Position numbers and translations under genes: made by a program. 64,000 nucleotides of DNA from NCBI RefSeq assembly GCF_036703385.1, contig NZ_DATNPA010000295.1, forward strand, positions 1 to 64,000. The letters are read 5' to 3'. This document shows, piece by piece, positions 1-8,740 of this stretch; position 1 is the stretch's first letter, and every line of letters starts with the position of its first letter. Source of the stretch: Allocoleopsis sp036703385 (GTDB lineage: Bacteria; Cyanobacteriota; Cyanobacteriia; Cyanobacteriales; Coleofasciculaceae). The notes beneath the pieces are model-generated. The model was not told the DNA's origin and made no database searches. It saw only the letters and a list, made by a program, of their open reading frames with translations.

Positions 1-1999
1 GTGTGTTGTTAGTTTGCCCTCCTATATACAGGGTTATGGTTTCTTGCCCAGCTTCCAGCAATCGCCGTCCCGATGAATGTGACCCGCGATCGCCATTTGT
101 TGTAGGTGCGATCTGAATATCTCGGAGTGCTTGGTTGCATCCCCGTACACCAGCTGTGCTAACTCTTGAGCTGTTGCTGACGGGTGTTGCTGTAAGTAGT
201 CCAGGATGGTTTGTCGGCGTTCCCGCGTCTGTTGTTTTATCTTCTTCCCGGCTGATATTGCTGTATCGAATTCCATAATGTTCAGTGACGGTGCTTAAGA
301 CATAATCAACGCGATCGCCTACCCACCGAGCTACGGTTACTGCCCAACTGTTTCCAATTGCTCGGTACTTAGGTCCATTAAATGCTGGCTTCCCTCTGTA
401 AGTGATGTTGAGGTAATTATCTGGAAAGCCCTGTAAACGCAGGCATTCAGTGGGCGAGAATCTCCGTAGTATGTTTGCAAGTCCTTTGTCGCCATGAACT
501 CTAACTCGTTGATAATCCCAAGGCGTTAGGCAGCCAGAATACGCTACAGCATCAGTACTCCCACCAAGTGTATGGGATGTACCATCATCTAATACACCCC
601 AGCCATCGCTACTGGTATGGTCGATTTTAATGACAACGGCTGGTGGCGCTCCAGAGTTGGGGTGTGAAGTTTTAAACCCACCCGATCGCAATGTAGGCGC
701 GATCGTCCCAGCATCTTCACCATAGTCCTTGTAGCTAAAAGCGAGGTAGTTCTGCGGCTTCATCCCCGCTTCTGCCACAACCGCGCCCGCTAGCTGACCA
801 TTGCCGTTAATCAGGCGAACTTCATCCCTACTGTTCTGCTGAAAGCAAGCAACGAACGGTGCAATTTGGTTGCGGATTGGTCCATCTTTACACCGAGCAT
901 CGAGGGTAGGAGAAACCGTTATGGGGTTGTAGTTAAGAGACTCATAAACGAACGCTTCACACCCTGGATCTAGTCTGTACCCATGACTTAAACAAGCTGG
1001 GGCAACAGATAAAGGATTTAAGTTTCCTCCACCGAGAATAGTGGTAACCCCTCCAGTACCTCCTCCAGCAACTCTTGCGCATCTTGTGCAGTTGCATCCT
1101 CCGTCACCACCACATCCACAAGTGTCCACCCTTCCTTGAGTAGCAGGTTGTCGTAGGTAATTCCCGCTATCTCCTCCAGCGCCTCTTGAAGTAACTGGGG
1201 TAACTTTTTCCCGCGTTTGGCGGCGCGACGTAGTATTCCTCGGCACGCTTCCTGGCTCAAATAAAACTGCTCCAGGTAATCCCAGAAATCTTGTAAGGTC
1301 TTCTGTGGGTGCCGCGCCAAGTAATCGGTGGGCGTTTCCAGGACGGAAAGCAACTCCGAAGACTCTCTCTCGTCGCTGGGGAAGGGAGAAGTACTGAGCG
1401 TCGAGTACGCGCCACGCAAAGCTGCCTTTCGGTCCAAACACCATACCTGCGTTTCCCCATTTAATTTTGGGGTGCCGTCCTCGATAGGCTCGGAAGAACC
1501 GAAAATCAACGAGTGCAAGGTTGAAGCGTAAGAGGGTATGGATGAATTCGGCTTCGAGCCAGCGCTCTGCCTGCTTGTCGTCTGGAAAGAGCATGGATGG
1601 CTCTCCCACCATTCCGGCGACAAACAGTCCAAAAGCGTTGTCGTCTGTGGTGAGGACTCCTGGAACGTTTTCCCAAAGTCCAATGGGGCATTTTGACTCA
1701 TTGAATCCTCGAATGTATTCAAGTGTTAAATTCCCCCTAATGTCCTGTAACGATTTCCTTAATCCCGCAATACTGAACGACTGGCATGGCGACCCCCCAG
1801 CGTAGATATCAGCCTTGTCTTGGAATTGGGTGAAATCCGCTTTGGTGATATCCCCAAGGTTCGGAACGTTGGGATGGTGGTGAGCGAGGACAGCGCTGGC
1901 AAACGGCTCGATTTCGCTAAACGCAATAGGTTCCCAGTCAGGTTTGGCGACTGATAAGGCATCCATTCCAGCAAATACATGAATAAAGCGTCGTTTCAT
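1..1999 (-). CDS. DNA C5-cytosine methyltransferase (Dcm family), runs off left edge
   Basis: Transfers a methyl group from S-adenosylmethionine to cytosine C5 in DNA. Reading the minus strand from ATG at 1999 gives an uninterrupted frame with the family motifs in order: FAGMDALS near the N-terminus (motif I), GGSPCQSFS around residue 70 with the catalytic Cys, ENVPG around 112, QRRERVFGV around 208, then a long target-recognition region and the closing RLQGFPDNY (about 522) and AIGNSWAV (about 549). The family normally ends soon after the last motif, but this frame continues about 110 codons to position 1 without a stop and crosses the separate gene at 34-276. The ATG overlaps the stop of a 17-codon leader frame (ATGA) and GGGGGTGAAGG lies just upstream. 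The target is unknown; CGATCG, the core of the abundant HIP1 site, is an attractive guess only. Confidence 0.9.
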   Translation of the reverse strand, partial: MKRRFIHVFAGMDALSVAKPDWEPIAFSEIEPFASAVLAHHHPNVPNLGDITKADFTQFQDKADIYAGGSPCQSFSIAGLRKSLQDIRGNLTLEYIRGFNESKCPIGLWENVPGVLTTDDNAFGLFVAGMVGEPSMLFPDDKQAERWLEAEFIHTLLRFNLALVDFRFFRAYRGRHPKIKWGNAGMVFGPKGSFAWRVLDAQYFSLPQRRERVFGVAFRPGNAHRLLGAAPTEDLTRFLGLPGAVLFEPGSVPRNTTSRRQTREKVTPVTSRGAGGDSGNYLRQPATQGRVDTCGCGGDGGCNCTRCARVAGGGTGGVTTILGGGNLNPLSVAPACLSHGYRLDPGCEAFVYESLNYNPITVSPTLDARCKDGPIRNQIAPFVACFQQNSRDEVRLINGNGQLAGAVVAEAGMKPQNYLAFSYKDYGEDAGTIAPTLRSGGFKTSHPNSGAPPAVVIKIDHTSSDGWGVLDDGTSHTLGGSTDAVAYSGCLTPWDYQRVRVHGDKGLANILRRFSPTECLRLQGFPDNYLNITYRGKPAFNGPKYRAIGNSWAVTVARWVGDRVDYVLSTVTEHYGIRYSNISREEDKTTDAGTPTNHPGLLTATPVSNSSRVSTAGVRGCNQALRDIQIAPTTNGDRGSHSSGRRLLEAGQETITLYIGGQTNNT
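34..276 (-). CDS. small winged-helix protein
   Basis: 80 residues. The pattern TRERRQTILDYLQQHP, SATAQELAQLVYG, then HLQQMAIAGHIHRDGDCWKLG looks like a winged helix-turn-helix: three helices followed by a two-strand wing. Probably a small DNA-binding regulator. It lies completely inside the over-running 3' end of the methyltransferase frame, in another frame, so one of the two overlapping readings (most likely the tail of the methyltransferase) may not be used. Position just downstream of the methyltransferase would suit a control protein, but that is inference. Confidence 0.6.
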   Translation of the reverse strand: MEFDTAISAGKKIKQQTRERRQTILDYLQQHPSATAQELAQLVYGDATKHSEIFRSHLQQMAIAGHIHRDGDCWKLGKKP

Positions 2000-2049
2000 C
2001 CTTCACCCCCAGCCTTAATTGTCCCAGATGTTACGGCTATGTGTTCCAT
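1996..2049 (-). CDS. possible 17-aa leader peptide before the methyltransferase
   Basis: A short frame starts at ATG 2049 (reads MEHIAVTSG...) and ends at a TGA that overlaps the methyltransferase ATG as ATGA. The start codon lies inside the element GTGTCACAAATGGAACAC, which also carries the start codon of a 10-codon leader at 9083 and of the methylase-like gene at 38966. It may couple translation of the methyltransferase to a leader peptide. No protein-level evidence; it could simply be an operator read as an ORF. Confidence 0.35.
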   Translation of the reverse strand: MEHIAVTSGTIKAGGEG

Positions 2050-2058
2050 TTGTGACAC
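2041..2058 (-). promoter_or_regulatory. GTGTCACAAATGGAACAC element (site A)
   Basis: On the minus strand GTGTCACAAATGGAACAC lies 42 bases ahead of the methyltransferase start. Closely related sequences occur at 9055-9092, 10172-10185, 19455-19468 and 38957-38994, each near a gene start. The TCACAAATGTGA-like core is nearly symmetric, as expected of an operator. It also contains the ATG of the 17-aa leader frame. Confidence 0.5.
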
Positions 2059-2066
2059 TATATCCA

Positions 2067-4754
2067 CTATTTATCTGCCCAAGATTGCACAACCAGCTTC
2101 TTCCAATTCGTCTCACGCCCATCAACGACGTGTTTGAGCTGGGCTTTGAATTCATCGCCAATCAAATCGTTAACCTGCCTTGTCGCGAGTTCGGCAAATT
2201 CTTCTTTGACCAACACATCCACCTCGTCATGAACTACGCCAATGATTTGTAAATCCCATTCCGGGTGTTGGGCGATTAGGTGTTGGATTTTGGGAAGTGA
2301 CTTCTTAACCGCTGTGGCTTCAATTCTTGTCCAGATTGCTGCAAGGGATTGGGTGTACGGTGCTTCTAATTTGTCGGGGTTTTGGCGGTTAGGAACCAAG
2401 GGGAGAAGGATTCTAAACCCGTCTGAGGTGCTGTTCACAGCAACCATCTGCCCATCCACTTCCACAGCCTTTTTCACCAAGCGCTTGTGTAAAGCTTCGC
2501 GATGCTTTAAGACCTTGGGATAAAGCACCTTACAACCCTCAATAGCAGCTTCACAGTCTTCGAGTTTTGGCTCTTTTCCGGTGTTGGCTGTGATTTGAGC
2601 TTGGATACGTCCCGCCCCCGCCCCGTTTAGCCAGCCGTAATAGGTGTTTTTTGCCGTATCCCGAAACGCTTTGGCTGTTTTATTCGCTTTAGGCTTTTCA
2701 ACACCATCCTCAAATTTTTCCTTAGCCAGACGTGCAATGTCTTCCCAACTCCAATCCAATCCCTGACATTTGGCAATGTAAACCGCCACCTTACTGTGGT
2801 TGTCAATGCTTTCATCATTGTTCCCCGCGATCGCGGTTTCATCTTCGGCTTGGTCGGCGGCGATCCGTCCATGCGCTCCAGCTAAGTCAACCACACCCAT
2901 GACATACCCTTGAGGCGGTTTAATGGTTGACCTGGGGTTGGGTAGGTTGTATTCAGCGATCATGGGGCTATCTTTTGCCGAGATGGATTGTAGGTTGGGT
3001 AAGTCGTCAAAGTTTTTCGACTCCCCGCTGCTAAACCGACCAAAGCCTGTTAGGGTTCTGAAGGTGGTGTGGACACGCCCATCCCGTGCGGCAGAACGCG
3101 CAAAGGCTTTTAAGTTATTCAGCTTTACATCAAGCGCCTTGAGCTTAAGCCGTAACTTCACCAAGGGGTTATTTTGGTGCTGCGCCAGTTCCGTCTTATC
3201 AAGTTTGTCAACCACAATGTTGTACTTTGTGGCTAAAACTTTCGCTAGTTCTGCTGTTTGGTTGTAGGTAACAGTGGGGCAAATTTGCTGCCATTCTTGT
3301 AGCAGTTGTTGGCGAATTACTTCAATTTGCTGACCCTGTACCTCGACCAGTTCTAAATCCACTGGCATCCCCCAACATTCAATATCCACCGCAACGGGAA
3401 TGCATTGGTTCTCAACGTCCCAGCTTTCCACTAACTTGGGGCTGTAAAGTACTGAAGTTTTATCACGGTACAAACTACATAGCGTGTGGTATAGATGCCA
3501 TGTCGCAATTACATCGCGTGCGGCATATTGAATCTGCTCATCGCTAAGATAATCACCCCAATCTGATTTTTGCTGAGACTTATCTAGTTGGGTATTGAAC
3601 CAGCGGTTGATTAAATTACCCAAACTATACCCACCGGATAGTATGGGAGACGCCGCACCCTTTTTATCCTCATCCCCTTTACCGTAGTCCCCAAAGTACA
3701 CCTTTGCCCCAACCAAGGTACAGGCGATGTTTTGCGCTTTAATTCCTAACTGAGTCGCTAGCATTCGTAAATCGAAGTGGAGGTTATGACCCGCAATTCG
3801 ACAGTCTGGAGATGATACGCGATCGCGCAGGACTTGAAAAAATGTTTCAAACTGTTGGTGTTTGACAGCACGCTCTGATTCAGTAGCAGCAAATAGGGGT
3901 AAGGTATTAAGCGATCGCCCCCCTAAATCTGCAATCCAAACCTGCTCACCGTCAAAGAGTTGAATTAAGCGGATACGTCCATCCCAAGGGTGTAAACCAC
4001 CTGTTTTGTGGTTAGTTTCTCCAAAGGTTTCTAAGTCTAAAACAAGTAGCTTAGCCGCCTGGATTTTTTGCAGGTGCTGGGTGTAGTTTGGTGTAGCTGG
4101 GTCAAGTAATGTTACTGGGACGTTGAAGTTAATTTGTGGCTGTTGGGGGTGGATGAATATTTTTGAGCTAGATACTTTTTGGGTTGGTGGAATAATTTCA
4201 AGGAGCTGGACATAGCGATCGCCTAATGGACATCTCAACAACCACGTATTTTTTCCCTTTTCCTCAACCCATCTCAATCGAGCGAAACTACCATCTTTAT
4301 CATGAATTTCAAACTCTGGAGAGTCCCAAGCTTGCTGTTGGGGTGTGAATTTTAGTTCAGGTATTCTCTGAACATCGAATCCACCCCACAATTCACGCTG
4401 ACGTGCGGCAATCAGTTCTCCCACATCGTTGCGGTGGCAGTAGTCGCCAGTCCGCTCCCAACAGAGTAAGGTGTAGGGTTCAGTTGGGTTGAGTGAGGCT
4501 AGCCACTCGTCAACGCGCTCCATGCGATCGCGTAATAAATCTGAAAATCCTTGCTGATACTCTGTCCAGTGCATCCACAATTCGTCAGGTGCAGCAGACT
4601 TACTCCTGTCTTTCCAAAAATTCAGTAAGTCTTGGGTAGGGGCAAAGAAGTCTAAGGTGGGGAGGTTGTGGAAATTTTGTGGGCGCGATCGCGAAATACT
4701 AATCAGCTTCCCGTGGTGGTTCTGAGGCTCGAAATAGCTTGCGGTGTAGAGCAT
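2067..4754 (-). CDS. polA-like: family A DNA polymerase with N-terminal DUF488-like domain
   Basis: Replicative or gap-filling DNA polymerase of 895 residues. The first 130 residues resemble DUF488 (YTLLCWERTGDYCHRN around 94-110, compare the family signature L-C-E-x-CHR). A DEDD 3'-5' exonuclease follows (LVLDLETFGE around 235; HNLHFDLRML around 322; ARDVIATWHLY later). The polymerase domain has motif B RDTAKNTYYGWLNGAG around 695-710 and motif C VVHDEVDVLV around 837. Motif A reads VVDLAGAHGRIAA instead of the usual DYSQIELR, keeping the catalytic Asp and the Arg but losing the Glu. AAGG precedes the ATG; it starts 3 bases after the DnaB stop, so the two are co-transcribed. Confidence 0.9.
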   Translation of the reverse strand: MLYTASYFEPQNHHGKLISISRSRPQNFHNLPTLDFFAPTQDLLNFWKDRSKSAAPDELWMHWTEYQQGFSDLLRDRMERVDEWLASLNPTEPYTLLCWERTGDYCHRNDVGELIAARQRELWGGFDVQRIPELKFTPQQQAWDSPEFEIHDKDGSFARLRWVEEKGKNTWLLRCPLGDRYVQLLEIIPPTQKVSSSKIFIHPQQPQINFNVPVTLLDPATPNYTQHLQKIQAAKLLVLDLETFGETNHKTGGLHPWDGRIRLIQLFDGEQVWIADLGGRSLNTLPLFAATESERAVKHQQFETFFQVLRDRVSSPDCRIAGHNLHFDLRMLATQLGIKAQNIACTLVGAKVYFGDYGKGDEDKKGAASPILSGGYSLGNLINRWFNTQLDKSQQKSDWGDYLSDEQIQYAARDVIATWHLYHTLCSLYRDKTSVLYSPKLVESWDVENQCIPVAVDIECWGMPVDLELVEVQGQQIEVIRQQLLQEWQQICPTVTYNQTAELAKVLATKYNIVVDKLDKTELAQHQNNPLVKLRLKLKALDVKLNNLKAFARSAARDGRVHTTFRTLTGFGRFSSGESKNFDDLPNLQSISAKDSPMIAEYNLPNPRSTIKPPQGYVMGVVDLAGAHGRIAADQAEDETAIAGNNDESIDNHSKVAVYIAKCQGLDWSWEDIARLAKEKFEDGVEKPKANKTAKAFRDTAKNTYYGWLNGAGAGRIQAQITANTGKEPKLEDCEAAIEGCKVLYPKVLKHREALHKRLVKKAVEVDGQMVAVNSTSDGFRILLPLVPNRQNPDKLEAPYTQSLAAIWTRIEATAVKKSLPKIQHLIAQHPEWDLQIIGVVHDEVDVLVKEEFAELATRQVNDLIGDEFKAQLKHVVDGRETNWKKLVVQSWADK

Positions 4755-4757
4755 GAT

Positions 4758-6119
4758 TTAGTACCTTACAAGATTTAAAAACTGACTTGTCTCTGGTTTA
4801 AATAGCGTTTTTACGGTACCTACGGGACCACCCCGTTGTTTACCGACGATAATTTCGCAAATCCCTCTATCAGGTGTCTCAGGGTTGTAATACTCGTCTC
4901 GGTAAAGCAGCAAAATCACATCGGCAGCTTGCTCAATTGCGCCTGATTCTCGCAGCTGAGAAATGACCGGACGCTTGTTAGATTGCTTGTCGGATTCTCG
5001 GTTAATTTGTGCTAGCGCCATAAACGCTACGTCAAACTCTTTCGCGATCGCCTTACACCCATTCGCCAACTTATCTAGCTCGGTAACACGATTGTTCTTT
5101 ACCGACTCGTCTCCCAAAAGCTGGAGATAATCTAGAACAACAAGCGCTGGTTTACCGTACATTGCCGTAGCTTTACGAATACCAGATCGGATACGTGCAG
5201 GGGTCAGAGCAGAACCGCTAGTATCATCCAGGTAAAGCGGAATGTCTGAGAGGTGCCCCAGAGCCTCGCTAATGCGGGTAAAATCTGTTTCGCTCTCCAC
5301 AGTACATTCTTCGATTTTCTTGGCGTCTACGCCCGATTTCCAGGCCAGTATCCGAGTCATTAATTCTTCCCTGTCCATTTCGGCTGAGAAGAACACGACG
5401 GGATGATTTTTCTCAAGCAGTTGGGCAGCCACATGTACCGAACACTGGGTTTTTCCCATTCCGCTTCTGCCGGCAACAATATAGAGCTTCTTGCGCTTGA
5501 GTCCGCCAATCACCGCATCAAGGTCGATAATTCCTGTGGGAAAGCCTTTGAGCTTAGGTGCGTCTAGCTGGTTGTAGATGCGAAGCAAGATGTCAATTGG
5601 CGGTTCAACGTCAGAACTCGTTTCTCCCAACGGCGACAGGCTGAAAATTTTATGCTCAGCTTCATTGCGGATTTCCTCAAGTTCTACCGCCGTCTCGTAT
5701 CCCATTTGGGCAATTTCGTTACCCGCTTGGATAAGCTGACGACGAGCGTACTTGTCCATCACTAAGGCAACATATCGGTCGATGTTGACAGCGCTTACAG
5801 TACGGTCAACCAACTCAGCTAACTTGGATTGCCCACCAACTCGTTCCAGCATGTCGTGGTCGTACAACCAAGTTGCCACCATCATCAAGTCACAGGGGCG
5901 ATCGGCGGTATGTAGAGCTAGCGCGGCTTTGTAAATCTCGCGATGGGCGTTTATGTAAAACGCCTCTGGCCTTAATGTGTCAACAACACGAGTCATAGCA
6001 CCAGGGTCGAGCAAAATACCTCCAAGAATGGCTTCTTCGGCCTCAATGCTCTGAGGTGGCAGGTTGTTAACACCACCAAAATTCAGCTCAACTACTTTGC
6101 TTTGTTTCTGGGCGTACAT
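4758..6119 (-). CDS. dnaB: replicative DNA helicase DnaB
   Basis: Hexameric 5'-3' fork helicase, 453 residues, the usual length. The N-terminal helical domain begins with PPQSIEAEEAILGGILLD; the RecA-like domain has Walker A GRSGMGKTQ (about 220), Walker B-like LVVLDYLQLL (about 330), the H3-like ALAQINRESD and the arginine-finger segment DVILLLYRDEYYN. No intein is seen. The ATG overlaps the end of the upstream initiator-like gene by 28 bases, and polymerase follows after 3 bases, giving an initiator-helicase-polymerase cassette. Confidence 0.96.
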   Translation of the reverse strand: MYAQKQSKVVELNFGGVNNLPPQSIEAEEAILGGILLDPGAMTRVVDTLRPEAFYINAHREIYKAALALHTADRPCDLMMVATWLYDHDMLERVGGQSKLAELVDRTVSAVNIDRYVALVMDKYARRQLIQAGNEIAQMGYETAVELEEIRNEAEHKIFSLSPLGETSSDVEPPIDILLRIYNQLDAPKLKGFPTGIIDLDAVIGGLKRKKLYIVAGRSGMGKTQCSVHVAAQLLEKNHPVVFFSAEMDREELMTRILAWKSGVDAKKIEECTVESETDFTRISEALGHLSDIPLYLDDTSGSALTPARIRSGIRKATAMYGKPALVVLDYLQLLGDESVKNNRVTELDKLANGCKAIAKEFDVAFMALAQINRESDKQSNKRPVISQLRESGAIEQAADVILLLYRDEYYNPETPDRGICEIIVGKQRGGPVGTVKTLFKPETSQFLNLVRY

Positions 6120-7318
6120 GATAATTCTGCCTTTTTAGCGAGTAACATTTTTCGGGTTGCTTCTCTTTGTTCATCCGAGGGGATGTAACGCTTGCGCTCT
6201 GGTGGTGGAGCTGACGAGGCTTGTGGTGCTGGCAATGGATGGATTGCTGCCGCAGCTTGGTAGGCGTCCCATTCGATCGCGAGTTCATCTCGGCGTTTCA
6301 GGTCGTACTTCCCACCTGCAATATGCTTGCGAACTTTCGTCTGCAATTCACCCTCTGGTAATCCTTGGTACGCGGGGTAGCTCTTGAGAGAGCGCGTCAT
6401 GTGTTTTTCAAAACCCGCGTCAAAAACACCCCGCGATCGGGTTTCCCAAGGTAGGCGATCTGAACCGTCTATATTCTTGGTGTACTGAGATTGATTACGT
6501 CCATAACGCTCACTGTTATCACGCTGGGGAGCGGAATCTTTAGTCTCCCGAATAACGCTACTGTTTTCAGAGCCAATGGGTTGATTTGGTTGGTCAGAGA
6601 CGATTGCTTGTGTAGAGATTCCAGATTCTTCTTGCTGATCGATTTCTTCCTCTTCACACACACGCACTCTTTGGGTGGGGGGTGCGCCGGGTTCAGGGGG
6701 CGCTTCCCCTTTGGGGGGTAGGGGGGAATGACTACTAGATTGACTCTTTATATAAAGAAGAGAAGTCAAATTTGACTCCTGATCAGAAACCAATTTTGAT
6801 TCATCCAGGAGACAATTTTGACCCACGAGAGTCAAAATTGTCTCCTCGGATTTTTCGTCGTTTTGCCCATCAGTCAAATTTGACTCATCGAGAATTGCGT
6901 TGTTTAAGCGATTCCAACCATCAAGTGCCGATTGAATAGCTTCAATCTCTAGAAAGTACTCGCGGGTTTGGTCGAATTTGCCACCGGATGATCGGTAACG
7001 GATATACCCCCAGTCGTAAAGCCATTTCAATCGGGTCTTGATGTAAGTCTGTCCGTAACCCTCCAATAGCCCAGAGCGGAAGTCGTCAATCGTTTCGTAC
7101 AGCCAGAGCGTCGGTATCGCTTTGGGCTTTTTACCATTCTTTACGGCTGTCCTGTTCCAAGACTTGACGCGCTCGACTTCTGTCAGCCTGCATTCTGTCC
7201 AGTATTCGAGTAAGTCAAGTATCTGTGCTGCACAGTCGTCATTGGCACAAATACTTATAAAATCCTCTCTCCTTTGGACAAACTTCCCGTAATGTCTTAG
7301 TAACGCTGTTCTAGCCAT
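6092..7318 (-). CDS. replication initiator / helicase-loader-like protein
   Basis: 408 residues from ATG 7318, chosen because GGAGGTTTCT sits right before it; the frame itself is open a few codons further. The N-terminal 130 residues look like a winged helix found in phage replication proteins (WLYETIDDFRSGL, QTYIKTRLKWLYDWGYIRY). The middle (about 145-300) is low-complexity, rich in N, S, E and P, and contains repeated DESNLTD / DESKLVSD / QESNLTS strings that are the translation of DNA repeats at 6765-6884. The C-terminus is basic. It lies directly upstream of dnaB like lambda gene O upstream of P. The family was not positively identified; the initiator role is inferred from layout. Confidence 0.6.
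   Translation of the reverse strand: MARTALLRHYGKFVQRREDFISICANDDCAAQILDLLEYWTECRLTEVERVKSWNRTAVKNGKKPKAIPTLWLYETIDDFRSGLLEGYGQTYIKTRLKWLYDWGYIRYRSSGGKFDQTREYFLEIEAIQSALDGWNRLNNAILDESNLTDGQNDEKSEETILTLVGQNCLLDESKLVSDQESNLTSLLYIKSQSSSHSPLPPKGEAPPEPGAPPTQRVRVCEEEEIDQQEESGISTQAIVSDQPNQPIGSENSSVIRETKDSAPQRDNSERYGRNQSQYTKNIDGSDRLPWETRSRGVFDAGFEKHMTRSLKSYPAYQGLPEGELQTKVRKHIAGGKYDLKRRDELAIEWDAYQAAAAIHPLPAPQASSAPPPERKRYIPSDEQREATRKMLLAKKAELSCTPRNKAK
6765..6884. repeat. iteron-like palindrome cluster; candidate replication origin
   Basis: Two perfect palindromes GTCAAATTTGAC lie at 6765-6776 and 6873-6884. Between them CAATTTTGAT (6791-6800) and an inverted pair GGAGACAATTTTGAC (6808-6822) / GTCAAAATTGTCTCC (6831-6845) carry the same GTCAAAATTG core, making five related sites in 120 bp. 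An AT-rich tract CTTTATATAAAGAAGAG flanks the cluster. The cluster sits inside the initiator-like gene beside dnaB, the same plan as the lambda origin inside gene O. Origin activity is inference. Confidence 0.55.
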
Positions 7319-7359
7319 AGAAACCTCCAATCACACCCGATATCCAAAGCTTCATGACT

Positions 7360-8022
7360 TTAAAAACTTCCATTCTCAACGTCAGACAAGAAAGTGCGAA
7401 TCCTAGCTAGATCGTTGTCGTCTAACTCAAACCATTCACCTGGTAATCTTTTATGGTTGAAACGTTCATGTAATTCTTGCTCGATTATGTAAGCTTCATC
7501 TGTATCTAGATGCGCGACTAATTCGAGATGCGAACCGCAATTACATGCAACAGCCATTGCTCGACTGCGAAGATTTCCAGTTACCCCTATTTTGTAAATG
7601 CTGTCCCTTATACGTTTGAAAACGTATAAGAAATCCTTGTTAATGGGTTGTTGTGGGTAAAATCTGTATGGTGAGGCGTAAACACATCCTGGTATTTCAT
7701 TGACATCGCGGTATTCTTTTACGGCTCGCCATCCTTTGGCGTTGTTGCGATCACGAAGTCGATCGCAGACAATATATCCGGCAGCTTCTAGTTGCTTTTT
7801 AGCTGTTGACCTTGACAGATCTCCGTAAGTGCTTTTCTCTTTCCCAAATTTGTCAATTGTAATAAAGGCTGTTTCAATGTCATTTGTGGTGCAATACAAA
7901 TTCTGTTTTGTCTTGTTAGTAATGAAATCCATTAATTCTACAGCGCACCTACCTAATGTTGGGTCTTGTCGGTAGTGAATGCTGTTTCCATGTGCCTTTT
8001 CAAAAGGGAGGTTTATTGCCAT
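7360..8022 (-). CDS. GIY-YIG-type (T5orf172/MUG113-like) nuclease-domain protein
   Basis: 220 residues. The C-terminal third has the GIY-YIG signature in MUG113 form: FLYVFKRI...SIYKIGVTGNLRSRA around 130-155, then the Glu-bearing helix YIIEQELHERFNHKR and GEWFEL. The N-terminal half looks like a winged helix (TYGDLSRSTAKKQLEAAGYIV). Probably a DNA-binding nuclease-fold protein of unknown target. The ATG overlaps the stop of the 42-aa gene upstream (ATGGCAATAA), so the two are translationally coupled. Confidence 0.75.
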   Translation of the reverse strand: MAINLPFEKAHGNSIHYRQDPTLGRCAVELMDFITNKTKQNLYCTTNDIETAFITIDKFGKEKSTYGDLSRSTAKKQLEAAGYIVCDRLRDRNNAKGWRAVKEYRDVNEIPGCVYASPYRFYPQQPINKDFLYVFKRIRDSIYKIGVTGNLRSRAMAVACNCGSHLELVAHLDTDEAYIIEQELHERFNHKRLPGEWFELDDNDLARIRTFLSDVENGSF

Positions 8023-8141
8023 ATTTGTTCTCCTTCAAGCGCGATCACGATTAACTCCTTCATCCGTTCTTCTGGTAACTCGAACGCTTTGTTCTCCCAC
8101 CACTGCTGCCAGCGTTTAACAATTCGATCTTCTAAACTCAT
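8013..8141 (-). CDS. small 42-aa hypothetical protein
   Basis: Begins MSLEDRIVKRWQQWWENKAF and ends GEQIWQ. The ATG at 8141 overlaps the stop of the J-domain gene (ATGA) and its own TAA lies within the first codons of the GIY-YIG gene, so it is part of a tightly coupled series. Helical, Trp-rich, function unknown. The perfect fit into the overlap chain is the main evidence. Confidence 0.65.
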   Translation of the reverse strand: MSLEDRIVKRWQQWWENKAFELPEERMKELIVIALEGEQIWQ

Positions 8142-8740
8142 GACTGCACCTTCACTTGAAGTCTCTTATATGCTTCGTTAATTTCTCGGAACGTTTGAGC
8201 ATTTCCACCCATATCTGGGTGATGTTTTAGGCAAAGCTTTCGATACGCTTGTTTGAGCTGAAAAGCAGTGAATTTTTGGGGTAATCCTAAAAGCTGATGA
8301 TCGCGACTAAAATGACTTACGGGTTGTTGAACTCTTGGTTTCGGTGTTTCTTTTTGATTTACTTTGTCCCAGTCGGAGCGACTTTGACGAATAGTTCTAG
8401 CGGTGGCTTCTGAACGCTTACCACAGGTGTGCATTGCACCCCAATGTGTTTCTGGGTGCTGGAAAGGACAGTAGAAGGAATTTACTTTTAGGCGAACGAT
8501 ATACCCCCAGCCATTAGATGTTGAAAATACAAATCCGCGAAATACGTCTTTTCCTCCTGTAGTATCGATTACCCGATAAACTTCAATTGGGTGTGCAGAA
8601 TGGTGCTTAAAAAAAGTGGCTTTCATATCAGCAACCAGCTTTTTGTCGGCAATATGACACTCCACACCATTAAGAGAGATTAAATGAAGTGTTGCTGTAA
8701 ACTCTTTTCGAGAATACTTGATTGACCTTGGGTGACTCAT
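8138..8740 (-). CDS. protein with C-terminal J-domain (DnaJ-like)
   Basis: 200 residues. The last 60 form a J-domain: LLGLPQKFTAFQLKQAYRKL followed by CLKHHPDMGG with the HPD tripeptide around residue 173, needed to stimulate Hsp70 ATPase, then FREINEAYKRLQ. The N-terminal 130 residues include FYCPFQHPETHW and MHTCGKRSEA and are not a known DnaJ arrangement. In phages J-domain proteins may recruit host DnaK to replication complexes, as with lambda P; here that is inference from the neighbouring dnaB. Start overlaps the preceding stop (ATGA). Confidence 0.8.
   Translation of the reverse strand: MSHPRSIKYSRKEFTATLHLISLNGVECHIADKKLVADMKATFFKHHSAHPIEVYRVIDTTGGKDVFRGFVFSTSNGWGYIVRLKVNSFYCPFQHPETHWGAMHTCGKRSEATARTIRQSRSDWDKVNQKETPKPRVQQPVSHFSRDHQLLGLPQKFTAFQLKQAYRKLCLKHHPDMGGNAQTFREINEAYKRLQVKVQS

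Noticed and set aside
1018..1722. 234-codon minus-strand frame inside the methyltransferase
   Set aside because: The methyltransferase frame with all its catalytic motifs covers the region in another phase; parts look protein-like only by chance.
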